Assembly: GCA_021397835.1 (NCBI GenBank)
Contig: JAJFZO010000724.1
Span: 1,215,001-1,279,000 of the forward strand
Direction: 5' to 3'
Origin: Moringa oleifera
Lineage: Eukaryota > Streptophyta > Magnoliopsida > Brassicales > Moringaceae
DNA length: 64,000 bases
The notes under the pieces were generated by a model. It was given only the letters and a program-made list of their open reading frames with translations. It was not told the DNA's origin and ran no database searches. The position numbers and the translations under genes are program-made. How positions within the stretch are numbered: the stretch's first letter is position 1; every line of letters begins with the position of its first letter. Positions 54,199 to 64,000 of the stretch are shown in pieces.

Positions 54199-55899
54199 AA
54201 TTTTAAAGCATCAATCTCATGTTGTGTTGTCAGTCCATCTTGCTTTATCGTCATGGACTGTCATTTTGAAGCTTCTAGTCATAAGTATGTTACTTTTTGG
54301 CATAATGTTTGATCTTATATAAGGATATTATGCCACATTCAAAACAGTTACTGTTGTTATGGTCATGCCTCATTGCCACTCATCATTGCTATTCACTATA
54401 GACATAATAGTTTTATGGCATCATATTTGACTTTGCGTAAATGTATAATATCACATCAAAAGAACAATGTTGTTACAATTGTTTTTGTTTTTAACAATCA
54501 TTGTTCTTTGTCACAAACGTATTATTCTTGTGACATAATGTTGGATCTTGTATAAGAGCATTATCTCACACTTAAAAGAATACTATTGCAATGATTGTTT
54601 TTAATTTGTTGCTGACGATCTCTATTTCTTGGCCATAAAAAAATGTTCTTTTGTTGTGATACTTCAACCTATATAGACGTATTATGTCACACTTAAAAAG
54701 TATACTATTGTTATGGTTACTCTTTTTGTCAATTTTTTTTAATTTTTTACAATTATGATATCATGACATACACGTCTCTTTTTTTTCCCCCCTGTTTTTA
54801 ATAAAAGTTTTTTTTTTCCTTTATGCTTATTTGTAGTTTTGTTTTTTTAGTTTTAAGGTAATGGTTGAATTACATTTATCCCAATTGCCTAAGTGTAAGA
54901 TTGTATAACACCATCGAGGATCAACTCAATTGACTTCATCTTATTTGGAAGAGTTTCCATATTTTTTAAAGTAATTAAGAAGAAAGGTCATGAAGGTCAG
55001 ATTTTGTTAATTCAAGACAACGTAAATGAAGTTATGGAGTATGCGGCACAATGATATTATTCTGTACCTATTATGGTAATTATGCATTAACATGATATGT
55101 AAGTTCTATAAGAATTTTTCATCTTGATACTTAGACCTTGTCGAAGCGATATTCTATATTCTGTTTTTAAGAAAATCAACCATAAAGGTATGTAAAGATA
55201 TGGTGAAGCTACTTTCTGATCATTATGAGTATGATACCTTTTTTTAGTATTCTAAAGATGCTAGATCATAATATTTTTGAGTGTCTAGTTTGTCGAGAAA
55301 GATTCTATTCTCAAGGAGAATTTAGTCTTTACTTTTAAATGGATTGATTTTACCCTTGTACAAAATGCAACAATATTGAAGGAAGTGGACAACTTTTTTG
55401 CAATAACTGCATAACTGGCTATCTATGTTTATTTTTGAGCTAAGGTAAATGCTTCCTATCATTACAATAAGATGGACTTTTAGTGACACTTAACAAATGA
55501 CAGTTATATAAAAACTATTAATAAGAGTATCAAAACATCAAACTGGGTGAAGTAAATATGTTCAATTTTTTGTCAATTAAAATTGTTTGATGAGAAATCT
55601 GTAACTTCTTATTAGTTCCTATAAAACTTATAGATAACTAACATAAAGAAAAAAGAGAAAAATAAAGAGAAAAGAAGGTAAAGAAAGCAGCAGGGCAGGT
55701 GTCGAGTATTTGCTCGCTAACTTTGCCAAGTTACGTCTCTTAGCCTAGTAGAGCCACTTTCCCATCCTATCTGTTGGGTAGCTTGTCCGATAGATGAGAT
55801 ATCAATCCCTAATTTGGGGACGATCATTGCCTATTTACGATGGCTAATGATGGCTATCGTCTTTTAAAGTAGTATAAAAAAAGGATGGGATGAACCAGA

Positions 55900-56370
55900 C
55901 GATACTATAAAAGGAGAGGAGAAAGAAAAAAAAGGGAAGAAGAAACAAAAAAAGGGATATCAAAGAAGAAGAAAAAAGAAGGGTGATAGAGAATAGGAGG
56001 ATACCAAAGAAGACAAAACCGAAAGAAGAGGAGAAAAATGCCAAAGGAAGAATCAAAAGAAAAGAAAGAAAAGGAAGAAGAAATTCATCAATTCAAGTAA
56101 CTTCCATCCTTTGATTATGAAATTGATTATGATTTCAGATTTAATTAAGAAAATAAAAAGAATTGAAGAAGATGAAGGAGAGAAGTGAGAGGTAGTCATA
56201 AGGAGAAAAAAAGGATAGTCTTAGGAAGAAAGAAAGAAGAAAAGGGAGGAAAATGAAAAAGGAAAAAGAAAAGGAATAAGGAAAAAGAAAAGGATAAAAA
56301 GAAAAAGGAAGTAAAAAAGGATAGAAAGGAAAAAAGAAAGAAAAAGGTATCAAAATAAGAAAAATGAGGA
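55900..56370. repeat. Purine-rich low-complexity tract
   Basis: Several hundred bases almost wholly of A and G on the plus strand (runs of gaaaaagg, aagaaga, ggaaaaag). This produces long Phe/Ser/Leu-rich minus-strand frames that are not genes. Confidence 0.9.
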
Positions 56371-57199
56371 AGATGCATACATTATAATTTATTTTAATTT
56401 TAATAGTGTAACATTGATTTTTGATTTATTTATTCAATTTTTTGTTTTATTTTATTTTATTAATACATTTGTATAGCATTATTGAAATTGACACAATAGA
56501 ACTCTAATAATAGAATATAAAATTTATCATAATGATGATTGAGATGGGAGGAGTTTATTTAATTTTTTTTATAATGACAAAAATTTAAATCCAAACTCTA
56601 ATAAAGAATAAACATTATAAACATACAAATCTAAATGCAAAATTTATAAAAGAAAATAAATTGAGGTTTATTTGTAATGGCAAATCTCGTTATGGTATAA
56701 ATGTATAATTTTTAATTCCCAAGTAATAACAAAAAGCTTAAATATTGTTTCTTAAAGAAATAGTAAATAGTAAAAAAATAGTCCCAATGTTGGATCTAAA
56801 TTAAAAAAAATGATAATGATTGGTTTATCTCGTATTCTTGAGGCAACAATTTTTTTTTTTGAGATTTTTATGTCATAAAAATGATCAACTTTCATGAAAA
56901 TTTCAATAATAATAATTTTTAAAACATAAAACAATGAATTAAAAAAGATAGATGGTAATAACTATCTTTTTTTATACTATAGAAAATATTTTTAAGCAAC
57001 ATATAAATAACACTTCATAATACATAATTTAGATTTGTAGCCGTACTTGGAGTGTTGATGCCTTTCCCACTCTTAGTTGACTTTTAAACTTAACTTTGAT
57101 TTTACATACTATATTTACCACTTTAGTAATCTAGATATAAACCTAAGAATGACTAAAATTGGATAGATTGCATTTAAGTGATTAATCAAACCCATGATA

Positions 57200-58790
57200 A
57201 ATGGTGGTCACTCTATTTTATTTTAATTAAAAAATTAGGTTGATAGACACAGGAAGATCGACTACTTTGCATCGTGCTCACGTTGCAACAATTTGGTGTC
57301 TCCACTATAGATAACCAAATTTCAGGTATCTAGTGAACATTTGTTTATTTGATATTATTATTTTTATTTATTTTGAATAAATATACATTTGTTATAGTTA
57401 TGTAGGATTTAGATTTAGGATTGTTGAAATAATTTGTATTATTTCGTTCACACACAGTGTATCAGACCACATGCATGCATGAGTCCTTTACTCAAACCAT
57501 CACCTTGTAAGAAGTAGAAAAAGGATAGAGTAATGTTGTCTTTGTGGGGCCATGATTGTAGGAACATGAAAAATCATGCCTCAACTTCATCCTTATTTAG
57601 AATCTTGATGGGGTGCTTTACTAATCAAAATGTGGATGAAAATAAGGAAAATATGGGGCTTTTTATCCTTTAAGAATTCTAGAAATGACCTAACATTTTA
57701 ACAACTATTTAAGCCCTAGAACTTAGGACATCAATAAAAAAGGATGCTTGGGCTTTTGTTTACTTATTCAACACCATTCTAGGAACATAATTTGTCACTA
57801 ACTCATTATTTTCTGTATTTGCATCCTCGTCGGCATTGTCATTACTGTAAGATTAAGATTAAGCAAAGGATTTGCTAGATCGTTAAAGACACTATTCGAG
57901 CCAAGGAGTTGATTCTTAACCCTCAAGTGAACAACATTTAAAGTACAAGAAGAGTGTTGAAGTTGATGCCGAGGTAGTGCCAATAACTGTTGAGTTGCTA
58001 TCTACTTTTAGATCAATCATATCAGACTAAGTTCAAAAATTTTATCCTAAACTCAATTTATGGTCCTTGAAAGAAGTAACAACTATCTATGCCACTTTGG
58101 GAGATAACTTAGGTACTTCAATTGAAGTCACCTTAGCTAAGATCGCTCTTAAAGTTGGTACTCCAAGTGAACCTAAGTCCATATAAACGATCTTAGATCA
58201 GGCGACAATCCTTCTAAAAGCTCCAACAGATGGAACAGTCGTAGCTCTATGATGTATTTATGTATTTCTGTTAAACTTTTAATTTGCTCCTTTTATATTT
58301 ATAATGAATAATGTTTTTCTTTTACTAGTGCCAACTTATTTAGCTAACTCGACCTCAACTTACTAATTTCAATATCAATAAACTTATAGTGCTCTAATCT
58401 CAACTCAATTTGACCTCACAATTAATATAATTTCACATCTAAACTTAATATAATTCTAAACTGTACTTAATATAATCCTAATCCAGAACTTAAAGGCATT
58501 GTCTAAGTCATAATCTCAATCTCAATGTCAATAATTATTTCCACTTTAGCATAAGTAGTTTGACAATCATGATCTCCATGTTGATCCCACATTGAGAAAC
58601 TAAAACTATTTTGAAACATAAGCCTGATCTTGAACAAATCTGATCTTGAACTAAAGTTCTTGATCTTAAAGGTAAAAATTTGATATTTTAAACTTCAAAT
58701 TTTGAACTTAGAGCTCGATTTTGAATTGAATCCTTATCTCATACTTAAAATCTATTTTGAACATAAACTTTTAAACATAAGATTTAGGGT
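57200..58790. other. Unrecognised stretch inside the CACTA element
   Basis: At 57985-58250 the plus strand reads, with two stops, LLSTFRSIIS, LWSLKEVTTIYATLGDNLGT and ATILLKAPTDGTVVAL, which looks like old coding sequence but is not recognised. The stretch 58340-58790 repeats small phrases (ttaatataat, cttgatctta) and looks non-coding. It separates the left end from the TNP2 remnant and may be a later insertion. Confidence 0.3.
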
Positions 58791-58814
58791 AAAAATTAGG
58801 TATTTACAATGATA

Positions 58815-61030
58815 CATATAATTTATCACTATGGTTGATAATGAAGAGAAAGTTCATGATGCTTATGTTATTGATATCGAGTCCTAAACAACTTAAAAAT
58901 GACATGATGTTTATTTGCACTACTAGTGGAAGATTTGAAAATGTAGTGAAAGACTAGTGCTCAAGTATATGATGCGCATCATAAGGAGTCATTAACTTGA
59001 AAGCTGTGTTAATGGTGGATGATTAAAGACTTTCTTTCATATGATAATTTATTTGGTTATATAGTGAAAGGATACTATGCATCCTACATTCAACTAAAAC
59101 ACATGTGAGTCATTTGTAACATAGCAAAAAGATGTCATTTATGGGGCATAAAAATTTTTTACCTTGAAATTACCCGTATAGAAAATAAAAGAATGTGTTT
59201 GATGGGAAACAAAAATTTAGAATTTTTCTACCTCTGTTAACTCATTAAGTATTAGCAAAACTCAATAAAATACAATACACATGAGGCAAGTTAAAGAAAC
59301 AACATAAGCAAAATAATAAAGACATTATCTCATTGTGTTGAATTATTATACTAGAAATTGCTAAATATCAGGCCACTATTGATGTTATGCACATTGAAAA
59401 AGAAAAATGTAAGTGGTAGTTTCATAGGGACATTGCTTGATATTTTTGAAAAATTTAAAGATGACCTTACTGCAAGAAAGGATCTCGAAAAGATAGGTTT
59501 ATAATTTGAATTGATACCGCAAGTTTGAAACAATCGTATATTTTCTACCACCAGCTTGCTTCACTTGAGAAAAGAATAAGACGAGAAGATTTTGTAAAGT
59601 GTTTAGAGAAATAAAGGTGCAAGGTGGATAGTCTTCAAACATCCTGAATCTAATCTCCTTGGAAGATCTGAAGTTGTACGACTTGAAATCTCATGATTGC
59701 CTCACATTAATGCAATAATTGTTACTCATGGCATTATGAGGGTTATTGCTTAAACATGTTAAATATGCACTCATAAGGTTTTGTATATCTTCACTCATTT
59801 ATGCTAAAAAGTAGTTAATGTTTTAAATTTTGATAGAATGCAAAATGAATTGGTGATAACCTTATGCTTATTATAGAAGTATTTTTTTCCCAAATTTCTT
59901 TGAAAATTATGGTTCATCTCATTATTCATTTAATTGGAGAAATGAAGTTATGCAGTCTCATATACTTGCAGTAAATGTATCAATTTGAAATATACATGAA
60001 AATATTAAAATAATACATACAAAACCATCATAAACTAGAGGGGTGTATTATTGAAGCATACTTGGCTAAAAAGGCATTAAAATCTTGTGGTGATCACTTA
60101 TCCAACTTAGATGCTGTTAGGATCGGGAAGAATGTTTACGATCATTTAACTCAGAATTAGAAACCACTGTCCAGTGGTTAGGCTGAGAAAGTTACCCATG
60201 ATCTTATATAAGCTCAATTATATGTTCTATTGAATACAAATAAAGTTTAATCATATATAAAGTAAATTTTATTAACATTTATAATTTGATTAAGATGATT
60301 TCATTTACTTCTCTTAACTTTATTTAAACATGTAGCAAAAATATGAACTAATTTAGAGCAACTAATTCGATTGAATTGAGAATTTTTAAGTGGTAGCTTG
60401 ATGAACAAAATTGCACCTTCACTAATTAGCTATGCAATAGGGTATGATTGAATAAATTTTCAACATAACACTTTCATTTTCTTAATATCCATACATGTAT
60501 TAATTAACTTTATAAATAGTGATACATCAACAAAATACCAACTTTCAATGTCCAATCATGACATTTTGCATACATTGCAGTAGATTGCTCATGGTACTTA
60601 ATTTATCATAATCAAATATCTTAGATATACCATAAATGATTACCATTTTTACATGAAAGCTCGAGACAACTTAAAAATTCATCAAAATAGTGGAGTGACT
60701 TTAATTGCGAAGGCCATGCAAATCTTAAAAGAAAAAAACAAAAGTAACTGTATGGAGATTTATCTTTTATAGAGTGATAATAAAGATATAGGAATTCAAT
60801 TGCAAAACACTTAAAGAATCAATTTTTAAATGTGATGAGTTGAAAATAGTAATGGTATTAAAATTGATAATTTAGGTTCAGTGTTAGTGGACCTTAATTA
60901 GATGGGACATAAGAATAATTATTTATATTAGCATTATAACCAAGACAAGTGTTTTATGTTAAAGATCCAACTGGTGTAGGTGGTTAATTATATAGACAAC
61001 ACGTCAAAAGGTTTATGAAAAAGATGATTT
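58815..61030 (+). pseudogene. CACTA TNP2-type transposase, decayed
   Basis: Transposase of En/Spm elements. Plus-strand fragments in consensus order, each interrupted by stops or shifts: LMLLISSPKQLKNDM; VYDASHKESLT; DFLSYDNLFGYIVKGYYAS; DDLTARKDLEKIGL; NLISLEDLKLYDLKSHDCLT plus LMQ; NELVITLCLL; then, after the N-terminal domain, KPLSSG and KVTHDLIYAQ-like text with LYVLLNTNEV. The C-terminal domain follows: ARDNLKIHQNSGVTLIAKAM and GIKIDNLGSVLVDLN*MGHK. These match the plant TNP2, DUF4218 and DUF4216 modules as I know them. The N-terminal zinc-finger part is missing or unrecognisable. Confidence 0.85.
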
Positions 61031-61219
61031 AAGAAAGTTTGGTGTAAATAAAACATATGTTTGAAATAATTTGTCACCAATAAAGGTGTTTGATCTCATA
61101 AATGATTATGAATTAACAAATACAAGAGAAGATTAAGAAATATTATAGGTATAATTTATTTGATAGGTAAAATGTATTAGGTTTTAGAGAGCTGTTATCT
61201 TTATATTATTTTTTAAAAA

Positions 61220-63000
61220 AATTTTTATGTCCTATGCGCATATTTAATGGATCCATCACAAGACTCAGGTTCTTAAGAAGATTCAAGGAAGGCAAAAAAT
61301 AAGGTATCACCATATGCTTAAAGTTATCAAAAGTAGATTCAAGGATGAGAAGATACACGTTGAGATAAATAAGAAGGGACAAACGATTAGAAAAAATAAT
61401 GCATAAATGATCGGCTACATTAGTGTTTTAGTATGTGAAGCAGTACCTATAAATAGCCAAATCGACAACAAGGACCTTCTAAAAAACAAGCTATAAAATC
61501 AAATTTTGGTAAGTAACATGCAATATTAGTGTGCTCTTCTTATTTGATTATTTGAACCAATTTAATTTGATTGGTTTCAATGTGCTGTGTGCTTTTATAG
61601 TACATTTGACATTGATGAGAGTATGAAGAAATATGTGTTATAGTTTGTTACACTAAAATGGGTACTAACCTCATCAAAAAATATATCCAACCATTTTTGA
61701 AATATTCAAAAGGCATGTAAGATCCACCAGATGAATACAAGAGCTACTTGCAACCTCATTTGGGGAATGAGTTTGTTAACTCATGCATTTTTGGAAGAAT
61801 TTCAAGTGCAATAAATGTTGTTATAATCTTGTTCACATTTAGTCATTGATTAACTACTAACATTTGTGACCAAAGAAGAGAAAATCACAAGTAAAAAGCA
61901 AGAAGAAGAATGTTTATAACTATTATTTATCTCACAAAGGCTTTGCAAGATTAAAGATTGAACTAGTAAGTTAAATTTATATTCATTGTTTTAATGTTTG
62001 GACGCTAAATTATTTATATTAATATAAAGATGGGTTAACTTGAAATATAACAATGTATAGAAAATCTTTGGGCATTAATGGAGATATTGGTTGTGCCACA
62101 CTATAGAAAGCAGCATGAGATAATTCAAAAGGTGAGTACATCAATGAAACAGTTAGAGAATGTGTTGAGAGGATAGTAAGTGTTTTGATTTTTGATTTTT
62201 TTAATTTTTTAGTTTCAAATAATCACAATATGTTTACATTGTAATTAGATATTTTGAGGATGATTGATGGTACAAATCACATAAAGTACTTTCAAACCCT
62301 GATATAGAGAAAATGTACTCACAATTGCTATTGGTACTATAGAGCATCTTGTTGTGTGAGAGGTGTTGGTTCTAGGAATGTCCATCACTTTTGCTTTGGA
62401 AGAAAAGAAAGCATGCCATGACATGATGAAAAAAAAAATGTCAGATGCTTTGAAGTGGATTAACCATTATAGATATCTATTGGATAATGTAAATGGACCT
62501 TAAAAGTTCAAATAAAGCTAGTAATAACATTGTTAGAATAGTAGTCAATGATGAAGATCTCATACCACCTTCAGCCTTCACCAACATTTCAGCCTACCAT
62601 TTTAAGATGTGTCTTGTGTTCTTAACTTATTGTTGTTTTGATTTGGCATGTACTAAATCTCGTTTTATGTTTTTTCATTGTAGTGCATACCATACCAGAT
62701 GATGCTTGATGCCATTGCTAATATTGTAACTCATGGGTTTATTTTTGTTAATCCTGCCATGAATAAGACGATCCTTGGGCATGACATGGCTAAGGATGAG
62801 TCAAAGTGTGGATCACTATAGTTGTAAAGCTCGAGGCTCTCTTGCTTCACTTAATAAATGAGGCAAACATGTTTACTTTATCTCAAATAGTTGGGACACA
62901 TGTTACTCGGTCATCACAGTTGATTATTGCACTTAGATATAAAGTAATATTTTTTTCGTAACATGTATTATTTTCATGATATTTAAAGAATTAATATATA
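61220..63000 (+). pseudogene. CACTA second ORF (plant En/Spm-type 'transposase' protein), decayed
   Basis: Fragments in order: KIHVEINKKGQTIRKNNA and IGYISVLVCEAVPI (relatives: VEFNERGQPIGKNA...YIGV.VRE.VPI); FDIDESMKKYVL; KKRKSQVKSKKKNVYNYYLS and HKGFARLKIEL; INETVRECVERIV; ENVLTIAIGTIEHLVV; then DAIANIVTHGFIFVNPAMNK, TILGHDMAKDE and LSQIVGTHVTRSSQLI (relatives: ..AVGTHVAWP..LI). This is the product encoded beside TNP2 in many plant CACTA elements; its role in transposition is presumed DNA binding. About 700 residues of consensus remain traceable. Confidence 0.78.
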
Positions 63001-63029
63001 AGAGTAACATATTTGATTTTTTAAAGGCA

Positions 63030-63705
63030 TTATCTAAATCAACACTACGAAGCTTATGGTACAAAATAAGATATAGAGTCTATATCTAAGCTGCTAAAAT
63101 TATATTATCATTATGTTTATTATGTACTAGATGCAAATATGATGATAACTATTCCATTAGATGAAGAAATTTTTATTGCTTAAGGCATACTAGATATTTG
63201 TAGAGATGATATCATGTAATTGTGTCACATAGAGCAGTTAAGCATTACCATCATTCAAGATTACATTATTATGTCCGTCATATTTTATTGCTTTATTTTA
63301 TTATTGTGTTGTATTTTTTCTTTCTTAATTTTCAAAATTATTAGTTTGCTCTCATTTTATGTTACAAGAAGCTTTACAGGGATACAGTGCTCATCCATGG
63401 CTTGAATAGTAAATACATATTTATTGATCTTATGATGGTATTAATAGGAAGCCGTAATAACATGGAAGAGCAACCTTAATATTTTGCTTTAAGGATAAGG
63501 TAAGTAACACATCACTAGGGAGTAGTAATTCTTCCCTTATAATGTCAAATAAGTAAATGTAAGTTTTTAATTGAAAACATATTTTTGAAGATTATTTTTT
63601 ATTGAAATTATGTTTAACAAAGTAAAGCACATTGGATGTTGGCTACTCTAAAGCTTGATTGATGCCAATACAATGTGTTTGATCCTTTGAGTAATGTTGA
63701 TCGAT
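63030..63705 (+). pseudogene. C48 (Ulp1/SENP-like) protease remnant of the CACTA element
   Basis: The frame LYYHYVYYVLDANMMITIPL, then DEEIFIA, LDICRDDIM and LCHIEQLSITIIQDYIIM matches the region preceding the protease in plant CACTA second ORFs. At 63627-63701 AHWMLATLKLD then FDPLSNVD gives the His-Trp and Asp-containing catalytic segments of C48 cysteine proteases. The later Gln and Cys segments would lie beyond the window or are lost. Broken by stops. Such domains are often fused to plant transposon proteins; the role there is unclear. Confidence 0.65.
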
Positions 63706-64000
63706 GATATAAGAGATCTAATCATAAAGTGAGTTAATAAGCGTTTATTAAAGTTAGATTTTAGGTACCACATTATTTGCGATTATATATGACTAATATT
63801 TTTTTTCTAGTGCTTTTAGGATGTATGTAGCATTTCATGCATTTAAGCTTTCAAGAAAAATTTTGAAAGTTTTGTTACTCATGTATTTATAATGTAAAGT
63901 TTAATTTGTGTTTTTTATTAGTTTTTTCTTTATTTATTTAGTAAGTTGATATTTTCAATGTTTCAAGACAGTGTCCATACTAGCCTTCTATTGCAATTTC

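Larger units (their letters stand above)
49921..55459. other. AT-rich spacer between the Gypsy and CACTA elements
   Basis: No gene could be recognised. 50170-50350 is C/T-rich. 51280-51780 and 52480-53100 are extremely AT-rich. Two GC-richer islands (52060-52260 and 53115-53345) and a homopolymer are listed separately. Confidence 0.55.
55460..64000 (+). mobile_element. Decayed CACTA (En/Spm) DNA transposon, right end outside the window
   Basis: A candidate left terminus at 55460 reads CATTACAATAAGATGGACTT and continues TTAGTGACACTTAAC, close to the CACTACAA...TTTAGTGACA ends of plant CACTA elements (one change in CACTA). Downstream on the plus strand come a TNP2 transposase remnant and a second ORF of the En/Spm type. 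55640-58790 contains a purine-rich tract and unrecognised, probably inserted sequence. The right terminus is not in the window, so the full length is unknown. The coding assignment is strong; the left boundary is tentative. Confidence 0.75.

Noticed and set aside
55844..56378. Phe/Ser/Leu-rich minus-strand frames resembling membrane proteins
   Set aside because: Product of a purine-rich low-complexity tract; no start context or family similarity.

Overview
This is a eudicot plant nuclear DNA window: AT-rich, with intron-split genes whose GT-AG exons join into complete plant proteins, simple-sequence repeats, and the decayed plant transposon families MULE, Tat-type Gypsy and CACTA. The species cannot be named from the sequence.

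Gene-bearing part (1-33250). Four conserved housekeeping genes lie in order: a DED1/DDX3-type DEAD-box RNA helicase (+, only its 3' part, ending 3575); a PORR-domain organellar RNA-binding/splicing protein (-, 14091-15698, 436 aa, 2 exons); an F-box/LRR protein (+, 16969-22303, 351 aa, 12 exons); and a CCR4-type deadenylase (-, 25086-32833, 603 aa, 11 exons). From memory, the same four types sit together on Arabidopsis chromosome 3 (At3g58510, At3g58520, At3g58530, At3g58560), so this looks like an old conserved block. All splice junctions listed were checked by reading phase by hand. A 44-codon upstream ORF ends 3 nt before the CCR4 start codon. The helicase and PORR genes are separated by about 10 kb that contains a decayed Mutator-like element (about 6430-9236, minus strand).

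Transposon-rich part (33250-64000). A nearly complete but decayed Tat-lineage Gypsy retrotransposon (35743-49920, transcribed on the minus strand) has two LTRs of about 2.3 kb, a candidate primer-binding site, polypurine tract, gag, protease, RT, a second RNase H and integrase, all broken by stops and frameshifts. After about 5 kb of AT-rich spacer, which holds an odd T15G28 homopolymer and two unexplained GC-richer islands, comes a decayed CACTA (En/Spm) element on the plus strand. Its left end may be at 55460 and it runs off the window: a TNP2 transposase remnant at 58815-61030, followed by an En/Spm-type second ORF with a C48 (Ulp1-like) protease remnant up to about 63705.

How the genes relate. 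The helicase, F-box and CCR4 genes are unlinked functions (RNA remodelling, substrate recognition for ubiquitination, mRNA deadenylation), and the PORR protein acts in organelle RNA processing. Their proximity looks like inherited synteny, not an operon-like system. I see no clear evidence of a new multi-gene system; the most rewarding leads are the CCR4 uORF, the hairpin arrays inside the LTRs, the exon-like islands near 52-53 kb and the protease-bearing CACTA element.
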